64,000 nucleotides of DNA from Pseudobdellovibrionaceae bacterium (GTDB taxonomy: Bacteria; Bdellovibrionota; Bdellovibrionia; Bdellovibrionales; Bdellovibrionaceae), in contig JAHBUV010000001.1 in NCBI GenBank assembly GCA_019637915.1, positions 2,264,565 to 2,328,564 of the forward strand. Direction: 5' to 3'. Under the pieces are notes generated by a model. That model was given only the letters and a program-made list of their open reading frames with translations. It searched no databases and had not been told where the DNA came from. Below, piece after piece: positions 7,813-16,852 of the stretch (position 1 is its first letter; every line of letters starts with the position of its first letter). The position numbers and the translations under genes were made by a program.

Positions 7813-7854
7813 GATTCAAATCTTCCACCAACTCAAAACAAGGGGCAAGTTCCG

Positions 7855-8484
7855 ATGTTCGCGGAAAAAATCTTCGCCGTCGCGGCCGTGGCCGACCAGG
7901 CCGTTCTCGTCATCCTGCTGATCATGAGCGTTCTCAGCGTCGGCATGATTTTCGAGAGGTTTTTCGCCCTCCGCAAGGTCGCGGCGGAATCGAAACGCGT
8001 GCGCGGCCGCATCCGCATGGCCCTGCAAAGCAACAGCGTCGAGGATTTCGAGGACATCGCCCGCGACCCGTCCTCCATGGAGGGGCGCGCCGCCTCCTAC
8101 GCCCTCCGCCACATGCGCGAGTCCGGCAGCAAGGGCGTCGAGGAGATTTTCAACACCTTCGCCTTGACCGAGCGCCCGGACCTGGATCGTTTCCTGAATT
8201 TCCTGGCGACCGTCGGCTCCAACGCCCCCTACATCGGTCTGTTCGGGACCGTGCTCGGGATCATGAAGGCCTTCCAGGATCTGGCGACGGCCCCCGAAGC
8301 GGGCCAGCAAACGGTGATGGCGGGCATCTCGGCCGCCCTGATCGCCACGGCCATGGGCCTTTTCGTCGCCATCCCCGCGGTCATTTTCTACAACTACTAC
8401 GGCAAGCAAGTGAAAGGCGTCATGCAGAGCCTGGAGAGCGTGAAAGAGCTCTGCCTCGCGTACGCCAAAAAGAAAGGCCTGTGA
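7855..8484 (+). CDS. exbB: MotA/TolQ/ExbB proton-channel family protein
   Basis: This 209-residue inner-membrane protein has one N-terminal helix (VLVILLIMSVLSVGMIF), a long cytoplasmic loop, and two C-terminal helices around SNAPYIGLFGTVLGIMKAF and AALIATAMGLFVAIPAVIF, the signature of ExbB/TolQ. With ExbD it forms a proton-driven motor energising outer-membrane or envelope processes. The frame is open for hundreds of codons upstream, but ATG 7855 matches the family's N-terminus. exbD follows after three bases. It could equally be named tolQ; no tolA/tolB/pal or tonB lies in the window to decide. Confidence 0.92.
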   Translation: MFAEKIFAVAAVADQAVLVILLIMSVLSVGMIFERFFALRKVAAESKRVRGRIRMALQSNSVEDFEDIARDPSSMEGRAASYALRHMRESGSKGVEEIFNTFALTERPDLDRFLNFLATVGSNAPYIGLFGTVLGIMKAFQDLATAPEAGQQTVMAGISAALIATAMGLFVAIPAVIFYNYYGKQVKGVMQSLESVKELCLAYAKKKGL

Positions 8485-8487
8485 TCT

Positions 8488-8892
8488 ATGGCCTCGAAGT
8501 TCACGGACAACGATGAGGCGATCGCCGACATCAACGTCGTGCCCCTCGTCGACATTATCTTGGTGGTGCTGATCATCTTCATGGTGACGGCGCCGATGTT
8601 CATCAAGCCGACGATCAACGTGAACCTGCCGAAGGCGGCGAGCGGCGATCAGACCGCGCCCAGCAAGCTGAACATCGCCCTCACGGCGGACGGCCGTATC
8701 AATCTGAACGGCGCATTCGTGGACGAGGACGCGGTCCGCACCATGGCCGTCGAGGAAGTCGCGAAAAATCCGGATGTGCAGGCGATCATTTCCGCCGACA
8801 AAGACGTGCCCCACGGCCGCGTCGTCGGGCTGCTGGATGTCGTTAAAGGCGTCGGCGTGAAGAAATTCGCGATCTCCATCGAGAAAAAGTGA
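8488..8892 (+). CDS. exbD: Biopolymer transport protein ExbD/TolR
   Basis: This 134-residue protein has a single membrane helix containing the proton-carrying aspartate (NVVPLVDIILVVLIIF, Asp22). A periplasmic domain ends with the typical ISADKDVPHGRVVGLLDVVKGVGV. It is the partner of the upstream ExbB in the proton-motive-force motor. The genes are three bases apart and surely co-transcribed. A stable hairpin follows. Confidence 0.92.
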   Translation: MASKFTDNDEAIADINVVPLVDIILVVLIIFMVTAPMFIKPTINVNLPKAASGDQTAPSKLNIALTADGRINLNGAFVDEDAVRTMAVEEVAKNPDVQAIISADKDVPHGRVVGLLDVVKGVGVKKFAISIEKK

Positions 8893-8933
8893 CCGCGCCG
8901 AAAAATCATCCCCTCCGATCCAGGCGACATCCC

Positions 8934-8963
8934 GTCTCAGAACGGGAAGTCCCGCTCTGAGAC
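8934..8963 (+). terminator. Strong hairpin after exbD
   Basis: GTCTCAGA pairs with TCTGAGAC and an inner CGGGA pairs with TCCCG, giving a stem of 13 pairs with one mismatch. No long U-run follows, so it could be a weak terminator or an mRNA-stabilising structure. Confidence 0.55.
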
Positions 8964-9002
8964 GTTCAAGTTCATCGTCGGGCGCTCCGATGGAAAGAGG
9001 GT

Positions 9003-9503
9003 ATGAAGCTTCCCTCTTCCGACTGGAAATTCCTGCTGCTCACGGCTTTCGTGGTTTTGCTCCTCGGCGTGCAGACCGTGAGCGACGCCGTGGGGGAAGA
9101 GGACAACGCGTTCGATCTCGCCGCCCGCCAGGCGGAATCGGAGCGCGCGCCGGCCTCCTTGCCCGAATTCATGCCGCGTCCTTCGGGCGCGTCGTTCCGC
9201 GATGCCTTGCTCGAGCTGGATTGGAGCTGCCCGAAATCACCGGCGACGGAAGTGCGGATCAAGGGCGGTCAGCTGCGCCTGCACGGCAAATCCTGCGCGG
9301 AAGGATTTTCGGCGGAGCGCTTGAGCATCACCAACGAAACCAACGGATTCACGGCCTCGGTTTTTGACAAAGGCCGCCACGAGTACGAAACCGATCTCAT
9401 CCAATTGCGTGAGGGCGCGAATAAAATCCGCCTGCAATACATGAATTCCTCTGGAAAAACCGTCGAAAAAATTCTGACCGTGAACGCCGTTTCGGCCATT
9501 TGA
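9003..9503 (+). CDS. Membrane-anchored or exported protein of unknown function
   Basis: This 166-residue protein starts at ATG 9003 after GAGGGT. An N-terminal hydrophobic helix (FLLLTAFVVLLLGVQTV) suggests a signal anchor. The C-terminal half alternates strands (RLSITNETNGFTASVF, ANKIRLQYMNSSGKTVEKIL) in the manner of an Ig-like beta-sandwich, with two cysteines that could pair. I recognise no family. It stands alone between exbD and the lipid kinase-like gene. Confidence 0.75.
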   Translation: MKLPSSDWKFLLLTAFVVLLLGVQTVSDAVGEEDNAFDLAARQAESERAPASLPEFMPRPSGASFRDALLELDWSCPKSPATEVRIKGGQLRLHGKSCAEGFSAERLSITNETNGFTASVFDKGRHEYETDLIQLREGANKIRLQYMNSSGKTVEKILTVNAVSAI

Positions 9504-9573
9504 CGCGGTCCCGTCTCCCGCCATGCTTTTTCTTGCACCTCTCGACGCTCTGCGAGTAGGTTGTGGGCGAATC

Positions 9574-10236
9574 ATGGCAGAGAACGTGATGCAAACTCCC
9601 ACTCTCAAGCGACGGACTGATCTGCATTTGGCGCGGAAAATCTGGCATATGGGGGCCGTGTCGCTGATGTTCCTGTGCTGGGTGTTCGCTCCCGAGAAGA
9701 CCTCGCTGATCATTTTGACGGTGGCGTGGTTCCTGTTCGTGCCCCTCGATTTCTTGCGTCAAACCTGGCCCGCCCTGAACGATTGGTTGGTGCATGCGTT
9801 CAAGCCGATCATGCGTCAGACGGAAGTCGACCGCCTGGCGGGCACCACTTACCTGATCACCGGCGTGATGGTGGTGGCTTTTTTATTCCCGCGCCCCGTG
9901 GTGTCGCTGACGCTGTTGTTCCTGGCCTTCGCCGACCCCCTGGCGAGTTACGTGGGCATTCGTTACGGCCGCGACAAGATTTTCGGGCACAAATCCCTGC
10001 AGGGTTTCATCGCCGCTTACTGCGTGTGCGCCGGCTTGAGCTTCGCTTATTTGCTGTCCATGAATTTTGAAGTGTCCCGCAGCCTGATTTTCAGTCTGTT
10101 GGCCGGCGCCGTCGGCGCTTTGGCGGAACTGATCCCCCTGGGCAAAGTCGACGACAATTTCAGCCTGCCGGTGTTTTCCGCCATGGGCCTCTACGGCCTG
10201 CTTTATTTCTTTGGTTTTTTCAGCAACGTCTTCTAG
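9574..10236 (+). CDS. CTP-dependent lipid kinase-like / phosphatidate cytidylyltransferase-fold membrane protein
   Basis: This protein of about 220 residues has roughly six membrane helices. It shows the family pattern DLHLARKIWHMGAV near the N-terminus and FADPLASYVGIRYGRDKIFG followed by HKSLQGFIAAY, as in dolichol-kinase/diacylglycerol-kinase (SEC59-like) proteins related to CdsA. It probably phosphorylates a lipid alcohol using CTP. The start at 9574 was chosen because the upstream codons (from 9523) are atypical; 9589 is also possible. It is followed after 11 bases by pssA, which fits a phospholipid role. Confidence 0.8.
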   Translation: MAENVMQTPTLKRRTDLHLARKIWHMGAVSLMFLCWVFAPEKTSLIILTVAWFLFVPLDFLRQTWPALNDWLVHAFKPIMRQTEVDRLAGTTYLITGVMVVAFLFPRPVVSLTLLFLAFADPLASYVGIRYGRDKIFGHKSLQGFIAAYCVCAGLSFAYLLSMNFEVSRSLIFSLLAGAVGALAELIPLGKVDDNFSLPVFSAMGLYGLLYFFGFFSNVF

Positions 10237-10247
10237 ATTCTCTCCCT

Positions 10248-11093
10248 ATGGGAAATGACAAGACTCCGATCCAACAAGCTCCCGAAGTCACCCGTCGTCG
10301 CATGGGCATGTACATTTACGTGCTGCCGAACCTGATGACCACGGGCAATCTGTTCTGCGGGTTTTTCGCCGTCATCATGGCGATCAAAGGGCAGTTCATG
10401 TACTCCGCCTACGCCATCGTCGTGGCCGCCGTGTTCGACCAGCTGGACGGCCGTCTGGCGCGTCTCACGCGCTCGACGTCGAAATTCGGCGCCGAGTACG
10501 ATTCGCTCTGCGACCTGGTGAGCTTCGGCATGGCGCCGGCGGTGATGCTGTACCTGTGGGCGCTGAATCCCTTCGGCCGCATCGGCTGGGTGGCCTGCTT
10601 TCTGTTCGTGGCGTGCGGGGCCTTGCGCCTGGCGCGCTTCAACGTGCAGGCCAACGTCGTGGAGAAAAACTATTTCCAGGGCCTGCCCATCCCCATGGCG
10701 GCGGGCATCGTGGCGTCCTCCGTCCTGGCCTTCGATGACCTGGGGCTCGAATCCCTCGGGAGCATCTGGCTGCTGTTCATGACCGTTCTGCTCGCCTTCG
10801 TGATGGTGAGCACGTTCCGTTACCGCAGTTTCAAAGACCTCGATCTGAAGGAGCGCCTGCCCTTCCGCTACCTGGTGATCGGCGTGGGGTTGCTGGTGGT
10901 CGTGGCCTTGCGCCCGGAAGTCATGCTGTTCTTCCTGTTCCTGGCTTACGCCTGCGTGGGGGCGGTGTTCGGCATTTTCCGCCTGGGCAAGAATGCCCGC
11001 CGCATCCGTCCGAGCGTTTATATGCCGGCGCAGACCCACGAGCACGATCTGATCGAGGAAGACGAGGAAGAAGATGGCAGCAGCGCGCCCTGA
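10248..11093 (+). CDS. pssA: CDP-diacylglycerol-serine O-phosphatidyltransferase
   Basis: This 281-residue multi-pass membrane enzyme has the CDP-alcohol phosphatidyltransferase motif DGRLARLTRSTSKFGAEYD followed by SLCD (DG-x2-AR-x8-G-x3-D-x3-D). The family makes phosphatidylserine from CDP-diacylglycerol and serine, the first step to phosphatidylethanolamine. The surrounding sequence (LPNLMTTGNLFCGFFA, DLVSFGMAPA) is typical of PssA rather than PgsA. The acidic C-terminal tail overlaps the asd start by 20 bases, an unusual pairing of functions in one transcript. Confidence 0.9.
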   Translation: MGNDKTPIQQAPEVTRRRMGMYIYVLPNLMTTGNLFCGFFAVIMAIKGQFMYSAYAIVVAAVFDQLDGRLARLTRSTSKFGAEYDSLCDLVSFGMAPAVMLYLWALNPFGRIGWVACFLFVACGALRLARFNVQANVVEKNYFQGLPIPMAAGIVASSVLAFDDLGLESLGSIWLLFMTVLLAFVMVSTFRYRSFKDLDLKERLPFRYLVIGVGLLVVVALRPEVMLFFLFLAYACVGAVFGIFRLGKNARRIRPSVYMPAQTHEHDLIEEDEEEDGSSAP

Positions 11094-12102
11094 CCTGAAA
11101 ATCGGCGTGGTCGGCGCCACCGGCATGGTGGGCAAGGCTTTCATGAGCATCCTGGAGGAGCGCGCCTTTCCCCTGGCGGAACTGCGCCCCTTCGCTTCGG
11201 ACAACTCCTTGGGAAAAAAAATCCCCCTGCGCGGCCGCGAGTGGGCCGTGCAGACCTTGAAGCCCGGCTGTTTTGACGGCCTGGATCTGGTGTTCTTCTC
11301 CTCGGGTGATGAGATCAGCGCCGAGTGGGCCCCGCGGGCCGTGAAGGCCGGGGCTTTCGCGGTGGACAACTCGGCGGCGTTCCGCATGGACGCATCGATC
11401 GCCCTCGTCGTGCCCGAAGTGAACGGCCACCTGCTCAAGCCCGGCATGAAACCGGCGATCATCGCCAATCCCAACTGCTCGACCATCCAGCTGGTGGTCG
11501 CGTTGAAACCCCTGGAGCGCTTCGGTCTGGAAGAGGTCCGTGTCAGCTCCTACCAAGCGGTGAGCGGCGGGGGTCAGGCCGCCCACGATGAGCTCATCGA
11601 TCAGGTGAAGGACCACGAAAACCCGTCGCCTTCCGTGAAGGTCTTCCCGCATCCGATCCTGTTCAATGTCATCCCGCAGATCGGTTCTTTCAACGACGAC
11701 GGTTTTTGCAGCGAAGAAGTGAAGATCATGAAAGAGACGCGCAAGATCCTGGGCGCGCCCGAGCTGAAAGTCTCGGCCTTCACGGTGCGCGTGCCGGCGC
11801 TCAACTCCCACAGCGAAGCGGTGTGGGTGACCTTGGGCCAGGACGTTGGTCGTGAACAGGTTTTGCAAGCCCTGCATGAAGGCGCCGGCCTGGTGGTGCA
11901 GGATGACCCGAAGAGTTCCGTGTATCCCCTGCCTCGACAAGTGTCGGGTCTGGATCCCGTTCACGTCGGTCGCGTCCACCGCGATCCCGAGAACCCGCGC
12001 CTGTGGCTGATGTGGGTGGTCTCGGACAACATCCGCAAAGGCGCGGCCCTGAACGGCCTGCAGATCGCCGAGCGAATTTTTGACATCCGCACGGGCCCGT
12101 GA
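11074..12102 (+). CDS. asd: Aspartate-semialdehyde dehydrogenase
   Basis: This 342-residue enzyme has an N-terminal Rossmann motif (GVVGATGMVG, residues 11-20) and the catalytic cysteine in NPNCSTIQL (Cys135). It reduces aspartyl phosphate to aspartate semialdehyde for lysine/diaminopimelate, threonine and methionine synthesis. Length and motifs match the common bacterial enzyme. It overlaps the end of pssA; lysC, the preceding pathway step, lies apart at 56406-57632. Confidence 0.95.
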   Translation: MAAARPDLKIGVVGATGMVGKAFMSILEERAFPLAELRPFASDNSLGKKIPLRGREWAVQTLKPGCFDGLDLVFFSSGDEISAEWAPRAVKAGAFAVDNSAAFRMDASIALVVPEVNGHLLKPGMKPAIIANPNCSTIQLVVALKPLERFGLEEVRVSSYQAVSGGGQAAHDELIDQVKDHENPSPSVKVFPHPILFNVIPQIGSFNDDGFCSEEVKIMKETRKILGAPELKVSAFTVRVPALNSHSEAVWVTLGQDVGREQVLQALHEGAGLVVQDDPKSSVYPLPRQVSGLDPVHVGRVHRDPENPRLWLMWVVSDNIRKGAALNGLQIAERIFDIRTGP

Positions 12103-12114
12103 TCTCCTGAAAGG

Positions 12115-13467
12115 GTGGGGAAATCACGGACGGTTTTCTATTTCACAGGGATGTTGGGCCTGCTTTTGTCTGGAAGCGTCCAGGCGGCGACCACGCTGGT
12201 TTCAGTCGCCGGCGCTTCGGATTCCCAGATCTCGATCGAGAACGGCCATTATATCTACGGCGGCATGGCGGGCGATACGTCCTCCTGCTCGGCGAACAAC
12301 CTCGAGACCTGCGACACCTGCCTCGGCACCCTCGATCCCTGCAACCGCAAGAGCATCTATCCCGGTCTGAAACTCACGATCACGGGCCAGACGACGGACG
12401 CGACCCTTTTCAACAACAACCTCGTCGACGTCGTTTTGAAAAACGACAACAGCAGCATCATGGCGGACACGTCGCTGCGGCCGGATGGCTCGGGGAATTT
12501 CAGTTTTGAAACGACCTGGCAGAACGTGTGCACTCAACTGCCCGGCGGCACGAGCAGTTGTGAAATGGACGGCGAGGCCAACCTCACTTTCGGTTTGTCG
12601 AAAAGCGGTCAGGTGCTCAGCGGGGAAACGGTCTCGATCCGGGTGGTGGTCTCCCACGCGAGCACGGCGGCCGGCGATCAGTTCCAGAACCGATGCGATG
12701 GAACGAGCCCCAACTACGCGAGCAACGAGGGCTTCTGCTTCATGCAGATCTTCCCTGGCGACGGCAAGGTCTACATCGACGGGCGCGATCAAAAAGAGCT
12801 CCTGCATTCGCCGAGCGGTTTCCCTTCGGCGGGGAGCACCTCCTCGATCAAGTGGAAAAAAATCGTGATCTTCCACGGCGAGACGAACCCGGGCTCGCTC
12901 ACCAACGGCAATGACTGGTACGAGATCGACTACGACAACACCAAGCCGAGTCCCGAAGTCGATGCCCGCGTGCAGGGCCTGAACAACGGCACCCAGTACT
13001 GTTTCATCATGGCCAATCAGGATGTGACGGGGAATATCTCGCGCTTCACGAACGTCGCCACGGACTATGTTTCCGACGCCAACGCCGTGTTGTGCGGCAC
13101 GCCCACGCCGGTGGTCGGCCTCCTCGACGACAAAAAATGCTTCATCGCCACGGCCGCCTGGGGCAGCCCGATGGACCCCCACGTGTCGACGCTGCGATCT
13201 TTCCGCGATCGTTACCTGAAGAGCCATGAGCTCGGCCGCCGCTTCGTCGAGAAGTATTACGAATGGAGCCCGCCGATCGCGAAATTCATCGCCGGGCACG
13301 AGAGCCTGCGCGCCGGCGTCCGCTGGGCCCTCTGGCCCGTCGTCGCTTTCGCCACTCTCGCGCTGGCGCAAGGTTTCGTGGCGGCCCTGATGATGCTGGT
13401 CCTGCTGAGCTTCAGCCTGGCCTGCGCCGCCGCTTTCGTCCGCCGTCACCGCGGAGGGCGCGCATGA
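12115..13467 (+). CDS. Exported protein with C-terminal CFI-box domain
   Basis: This 450-residue protein starts at GTG 12115; an inner ATG twelve codons on is possible. A signal peptide is followed by a long beta-rich, cysteine-containing extracellular region. At residues about 342-375 stands [20 protein letters not shown], the CFI-box C-terminal module (CFIATAAYGS consensus), then helices and a final hydrophobic pair ending in an Arg-rich tail. CFI-box tails occur on secreted or surface proteins of predatory and delta-type bacteria; their exact role is not established. The stop overlaps the next gene in ATGA. Confidence 0.85.
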   Translation: MGKSRTVFYFTGMLGLLLSGSVQAATTLVSVAGASDSQISIENGHYIYGGMAGDTSSCSANNLETCDTCLGTLDPCNRKSIYPGLKLTITGQTTDATLFNNNLVDVVLKNDNSSIMADTSLRPDGSGNFSFETTWQNVCTQLPGGTSSCEMDGEANLTFGLSKSGQVLSGETVSIRVVVSHASTAAGDQFQNRCDGTSPNYASNEGFCFMQIFPGDGKVYIDGRDQKELLHSPSGFPSAGSTSSIKWKKIVIFHGETNPGSLTNGNDWYEIDYDNTKPSPEVDARVQGLNNGTQYCFIMANQDVTGNISRFTNVATDYVSDANAVLCGTPTPVVGLLDDKKCFIATAAWGSPMDPHVSTLRSFRDRYLKSHELGRRFVEKYYEWSPPIAKFIAGHESLRAGVRWALWPVVAFATLALAQGFVAALMMLVLLSFSLACAAAFVRRHRGGRA

Positions 13468-14342
13468 GCCGTTGGACCATCCCGCTGTTGATGCTGTTGT
13501 CCGCCGCCGTGGCCCGGGCCCAGGACATGGAGCTCGAGGAGTCCGCGCCGAACGAGCCGCCCTACACGACTCCGGCGGACGAATTCGGTCAGACGGAATC
13601 CGCCGCCGGCGCCCCGGCCGTCTACAGCACCCACGGAAACAAAAGCCAATTCATCCGCCACCCGGGAGCGAAAAAAGGCCTGCGCCTGATTGATCGCGAC
13701 GGGGCTTATTATTACGAAACGGCGCGGATCAGCGGCAAGGATCAGACGTCCAACATCCGCGTCGGCATGATCAAACCGCCGTCGATCCTGTCGGCGGACG
13801 GCACCACAAGTTACACCAGCATGTACGGCAACGGTGATCCCGTGACCGCCATGTACGATTATGAGTGGAAACCATTGAAGGCTTTCGGCGCTCTGGGCGT
13901 GCAGCTGGGAGTCGGCTTTTTCACGGCGCAAGGGCAGGGGCGGTTCGTGCAGACGCCCGGGGGCCTCACCAGCAACGTCGCCCGCGAGCGCTACACCTTT
14001 TACGCCATCCCGATGTCCTTGGGCGCCGTGTACCGTTTCCAATACATGGACGATCAGTGGATCGCCCCCTACGTGTCGGGCGGCGCCACCTACTACGCGC
14101 TCGTCGAAGACCGCGACGACGGCATGAGCACCAATTTCGTCGGCACGCCGGCCTTTTACGGCGCTGGCGGCCTGATGATCAACCTCTCCACGTGGGACCG
14201 TGAAACCCGCTACATCCTCGATGCCGAGTACGGAATTCACACCTTGTGGTTGACGGCGGAAGCCCGCCAGATCCAATCCGCCAGCGAGGAACTCGATTTC
14301 AGCGGCCTCATGATCTCCGTCGGAATTTCCGTCGACTATTGA
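13464..14342 (+). CDS. Outer-membrane beta-barrel-type protein
   Basis: The ATG at 13464 overlaps the preceding TGA and gives 292 residues with a signal peptide (cleavage near ARA-Q). The mature part has alternating aromatic/polar strands ([48 protein letters not shown]) and ends with a beta-strand, as in small OmpW-like barrels. No specific family is certain. Coupling to the CFI-box protein suggests the two act together in the envelope. Confidence 0.8.
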   Translation: MSRWTIPLLMLLSAAVARAQDMELEESAPNEPPYTTPADEFGQTESAAGAPAVYSTHGNKSQFIRHPGAKKGLRLIDRDGAYYYETARISGKDQTSNIRVGMIKPPSILSADGTTSYTSMYGNGDPVTAMYDYEWKPLKAFGALGVQLGVGFFTAQGQGRFVQTPGGLTSNVARERYTFYAIPMSLGAVYRFQYMDDQWIAPYVSGGATYYALVEDRDDGMSTNFVGTPAFYGAGGLMINLSTWDRETRYILDAEYGIHTLWLTAEARQIQSASEELDFSGLMISVGISVDY

Positions 14343-14386
14343 CGCGGGAAATCCCAGCGAGTAACCAGGGATCTTCGAGGTTCTTT

Positions 14387-15169
14387 TTGCTGCGCATTCG
14401 TTTTTTGGTTTCCTACGACGGCACGGATTATTGTGGTTGGCAGCGCCAAGGCCATGACCTGACGAGCTTGCAGCAGACCATCGAAGACGCGCTTTCCAAG
14501 ATGTTTTCCCGGAAAATCACGCTTTTCGCCTCCGGCCGCACCGATTCCGGGGTCCACGCCCTGGCGCAGGTCTGTCATTTTGACATCGATCTGCCGGAGA
14601 GCCGTTTTGAGAAGTGGGATTTCTGTTGGGCCATGCGGGCGGTGCTGCCCCCCTCGATCGTGGTGAAAAAAGCCTGGCTCGCGCCGAAAGACTTTCATTC
14701 GACCCTGTCGGCGACCCATAAAACCTACCGCTATTTCATCTACAACAGTCCGCGCCCGAATCCCTTTTGGCGGCGCACCTCGCACTGGTTGCGCCACCCT
14801 TTGGATCTCGAGCACCTGCGGGCAAGTTCACAATTTATCCTGGGAAAACATGACTTTAAGAGTTTCCAGACGGCCGGCACCCCGGTCCGCGACACGGTCC
14901 GTGAGATCTATGAAGCCCGTTGGGACCGCCGTTCCAAGAACCTCCTGCAATTCACGGTGACCGGGCAGGGTTTCCTGAAACAAATGGTGCGCAACCTGGT
15001 GGGCACGCAGTTGATGCTGGAAAAGGACGGGCGCGATCCCTCCGAAATGACCCGCATTATCCAGGTTTGTGATCGCCGCCAGGCCGGCCCCTCGGCCCCG
15101 CCCCAGGGACTTTTTCTTTGGCGGGTCTATTATCCCAGCGATCTTGACAAGCGGTGCCGTCCCCTCTAA
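14387..15169 (+). CDS. truA: tRNA pseudouridine(38-40) synthase TruA
   Basis: This 260-residue protein has the TruA start LRIRFLVSYDGTDYCGWQRQ and the catalytic aspartate in SGRTDSGVHA (Asp53). It converts uridines 38-40 of the tRNA anticodon arm to pseudouridine. The frame is open upstream, but homologues begin at this point and a GAGG lies six bases before the TTG at 14387, so a TTG start is favoured. The promoter of rplM-rpsI appears to lie in its last codons. Confidence 0.93.
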   Translation: MLRIRFLVSYDGTDYCGWQRQGHDLTSLQQTIEDALSKMFSRKITLFASGRTDSGVHALAQVCHFDIDLPESRFEKWDFCWAMRAVLPPSIVVKKAWLAPKDFHSTLSATHKTYRYFIYNSPRPNPFWRRTSHWLRHPLDLEHLRASSQFILGKHDFKSFQTAGTPVRDTVREIYEARWDRRSKNLLQFTVTGQGFLKQMVRNLVGTQLMLEKDGRDPSEMTRIIQVCDRRQAGPSAPPQGLFLWRVYYPSDLDKRCRPL

Positions 15170-15172
15170 AAC
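15144..15172 (+). promoter_or_regulatory. Probable promoter of rplM-rpsI
   Basis: TTGACA (15144-15149), 17 bases and TAAAAC (15167-15172) lie at the 3' end of truA and would give a leader of about 100 bases before rplM. The -35 is perfect and the -10 is weak. Confidence 0.5.
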
Positions 15173-15277
15173 ACCCTTTCTCACTCAAAGAGACGAAGCC
15201 CGTTGTAAAGCTTTATCAATTTTTGAGTCCGAGGGCAGGGACGGTAAACCCGGTTCTCACAGAAAAACGGAGTATTT

Positions 15278-15709
15278 ATGAAGACTTACGTCGCTAAAAC
15301 GGACGAAGTCCAACGCAAATGGTACATCGTGGATGCCGCCGGCCAACGTGTCGGTCGTGTCGCCACGCATGTCGCCACTCTTTTGCGCGGGAAACACAAA
15401 GCGATTTTCACCCCCCACGTGGACACGGGTGATTTCGTGGTCGTGATCAACACGGACAAACTCGAACTGACCGGTGGGAAATGGGATACCAAAAAGTATT
15501 ACACCCACACCCGCTTCTTCGGTTCGCTGAAAGAAAAGACGGCCGCTGAAATGAAAACGGAAGACTCCTCTTTCATTTTGTCGGAAGCTGTTCGCGGTAT
15601 GTTGCCGACGAATAAACTGTCCCGTCACATCCTTCTCAAACTCAAGGCTTACCCGGGCGCGGACCATCCGCATGCCGCTCAAAAGCCTGAAGCCTACAAA
15701 CTGAGCTGA
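15278..15709 (+). CDS. rplM: 50S ribosomal protein L13
   Basis: This 143-residue protein is the expected size and contains WYIVDAAGQRVGRVATHVAT at the start and AVRGMLPTNKLSRHILLKLK towards the C-terminus, typical of L13. It binds 23S rRNA early in 50S assembly. It forms the conserved rplM-rpsI pair with nine bases between the genes. Confidence 0.98.
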   Translation: MKTYVAKTDEVQRKWYIVDAAGQRVGRVATHVATLLRGKHKAIFTPHVDTGDFVVVINTDKLELTGGKWDTKKYYTHTRFFGSLKEKTAAEMKTEDSSFILSEAVRGMLPTNKLSRHILLKLKAYPGADHPHAAQKPEAYKLS

Positions 15710-15718
15710 GGTTGAATC

Positions 15719-16117
15719 ATGGCTAAGAACGAAACCATTTATTACGCCACCGGCCGCCGCAAAACCAGCGCCGCCCGCGTGTTCCTGAAGCCCGGCAAAG
15801 GCAAGCTCACCATCAACGGCAAGAAATACGATGATTACCTTCACCGTATGCAAAGCCGCATGGTGATCCAACAACCCATCGAGCTGTTGGCCCAAACCGA
15901 CAAGTTCGACGTCGACATCACCGTTCAAGGTGGTGGTGAGTCCGGTCAGGCCGGCGCCATCCGTCTCGGTATCACGCGCGCTTTGATCGCGATGAACCCC
16001 GAGTGGAAGGGCACCCTGAAAAAAGCCGGTTACGTCACCCGCGATCCGCGGATGGTGGAACGGAAAAAGTACGGTCTCGCCGGCGCCCGTCGTCGTTACC
16101 AGTACTCGAAACGCTAA
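15719..16117 (+). CDS. rpsI: 30S ribosomal protein S9
   Basis: This 132-residue protein begins with the family's [16 protein letters not shown] and ends with [14 protein letters not shown], the basic tail of S9 that reaches the P-site tRNA. It follows rplM in the conserved order and is closed by a strong terminator. Confidence 0.98.
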   Translation: MAKNETIYYATGRRKTSAARVFLKPGKGKLTINGKKYDDYLHRMQSRMVIQQPIELLAQTDKFDVDITVQGGGESGQAGAIRLGITRALIAMNPEWKGTLKKAGYVTRDPRMVERKKYGLAGARRRYQYSKR

Positions 16118-16140
16118 TCCGTTTCCTGTCACTCAAGATC

Positions 16141-16178
16141 AAAAAACAAAAGGGACCGCGAGGTCCCTTTTGTTTTTT
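16141..16178 (+). terminator. Rho-independent terminator after rpsI
   Basis: A near-perfect stem (AAAACAAAAGGGACC pairing with GGTCCCTTTTGTTTT around a GCGA loop) ends in a T-run. The A-run on the left would also let it work for the convergent gene at 16269. Confidence 0.9.
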
Positions 16179-16268
16179 GAAGCCGCGGCTTTCGTTCGCA
16201 AGGCCGGCCTGGAGTCTTCGGGGCTGTCATCCGTCCGAAGAGCTGCGGCTCCAGATTCTGGAAATCGG

Positions 16269-16691
16269 TTATTTCAAGGTGCAGGTCAGCGGGTAGATGT
16301 TGCTTCTCGCGCCCATCAGGCCCTCGAAGGCGCCCGTGTCGCGTTTCGAGATGACCAGGAAACCGGCGTTGCGGATCACGCCCGCGTCCTGCGTGAAGTT
16401 CTCCTGCAGCAGCAGGAACCCGAGGCTGCCTTTTTCAATGCTCTGCGCGACGTCGCCTTTGTCCGTTTGCGTGAACAGGCGGAAGTTCTGTCCTTTGTCG
16501 TTGACGTTGACGATCACGTAGTCGGCGGAGGCTTCGGCCTGCAGGACGATGCTGGCGGAGACTTGGGAAGCCGCGTTCCCGTTCGGCACGGTGCAGGTCA
16601 TGACCTCTTTGACGTCGGCGGCTTTGGCGACGGCGGGCGCGTTGACGAGCAGGGCGGCGACGGCGACGAAAGCGAAAAGAAACGATCTCAT
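16269..16691 (-). CDS. Small secreted protein of unknown function
   Basis: This 140-residue protein starts at ATG 16691 after a strong CAGGAGGAAGACC ribosome-binding site. Its signal peptide has cleavage near AKA-A. The mature part is beta-rich with two cysteines (VMTCTV near the start and LTCTLK at the very end) that probably form one disulfide closing the domain. I recognise no family. It is transcribed divergently from the DUF2959-type lipoprotein gene. Confidence 0.8.
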   Translation of the reverse strand: MRSFLFAFVAVAALLVNAPAVAKAADVKEVMTCTVPNGNAASQVSASIVLQAEASADYVIVNVNDKGQNFRLFTQTDKGDVAQSIEKGSLGFLLLQENFTQDAGVIRNAGFLVISKRDTGAFEGLMGARSNIYPLTCTLK

Positions 16692-16852
16692 GGTCTTCCT
16701 CCTGGAAGGGTTGGTGCGTTTAATTCAAAACGTTCCGGGAGCGGGAAGGCTTTTGCAAGACCATTTCCGTTGAAGCTTTTTGGACAAGCAAGGGGGGCGG
16801 TTTTTTGCTAAAGAAGAGAAGAAAACGTCTCAACAAAACAAGGTGAGGTCCC

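Noticed and set aside
6496-8484. A 662-codon plus-strand frame
   Set aside because: Only the part from 7855 is a gene (exbB). The rest is antisense to the sulfatase-fold gene and has low-complexity Arg/Gly composition typical of a shadow frame in GC-rich DNA.
10233-11486. Long minus-strand frames over pssA and asd
   Set aside because: Both sense genes have diagnostic catalytic motifs; the antisense products are His/Gln-rich shadow sequences.
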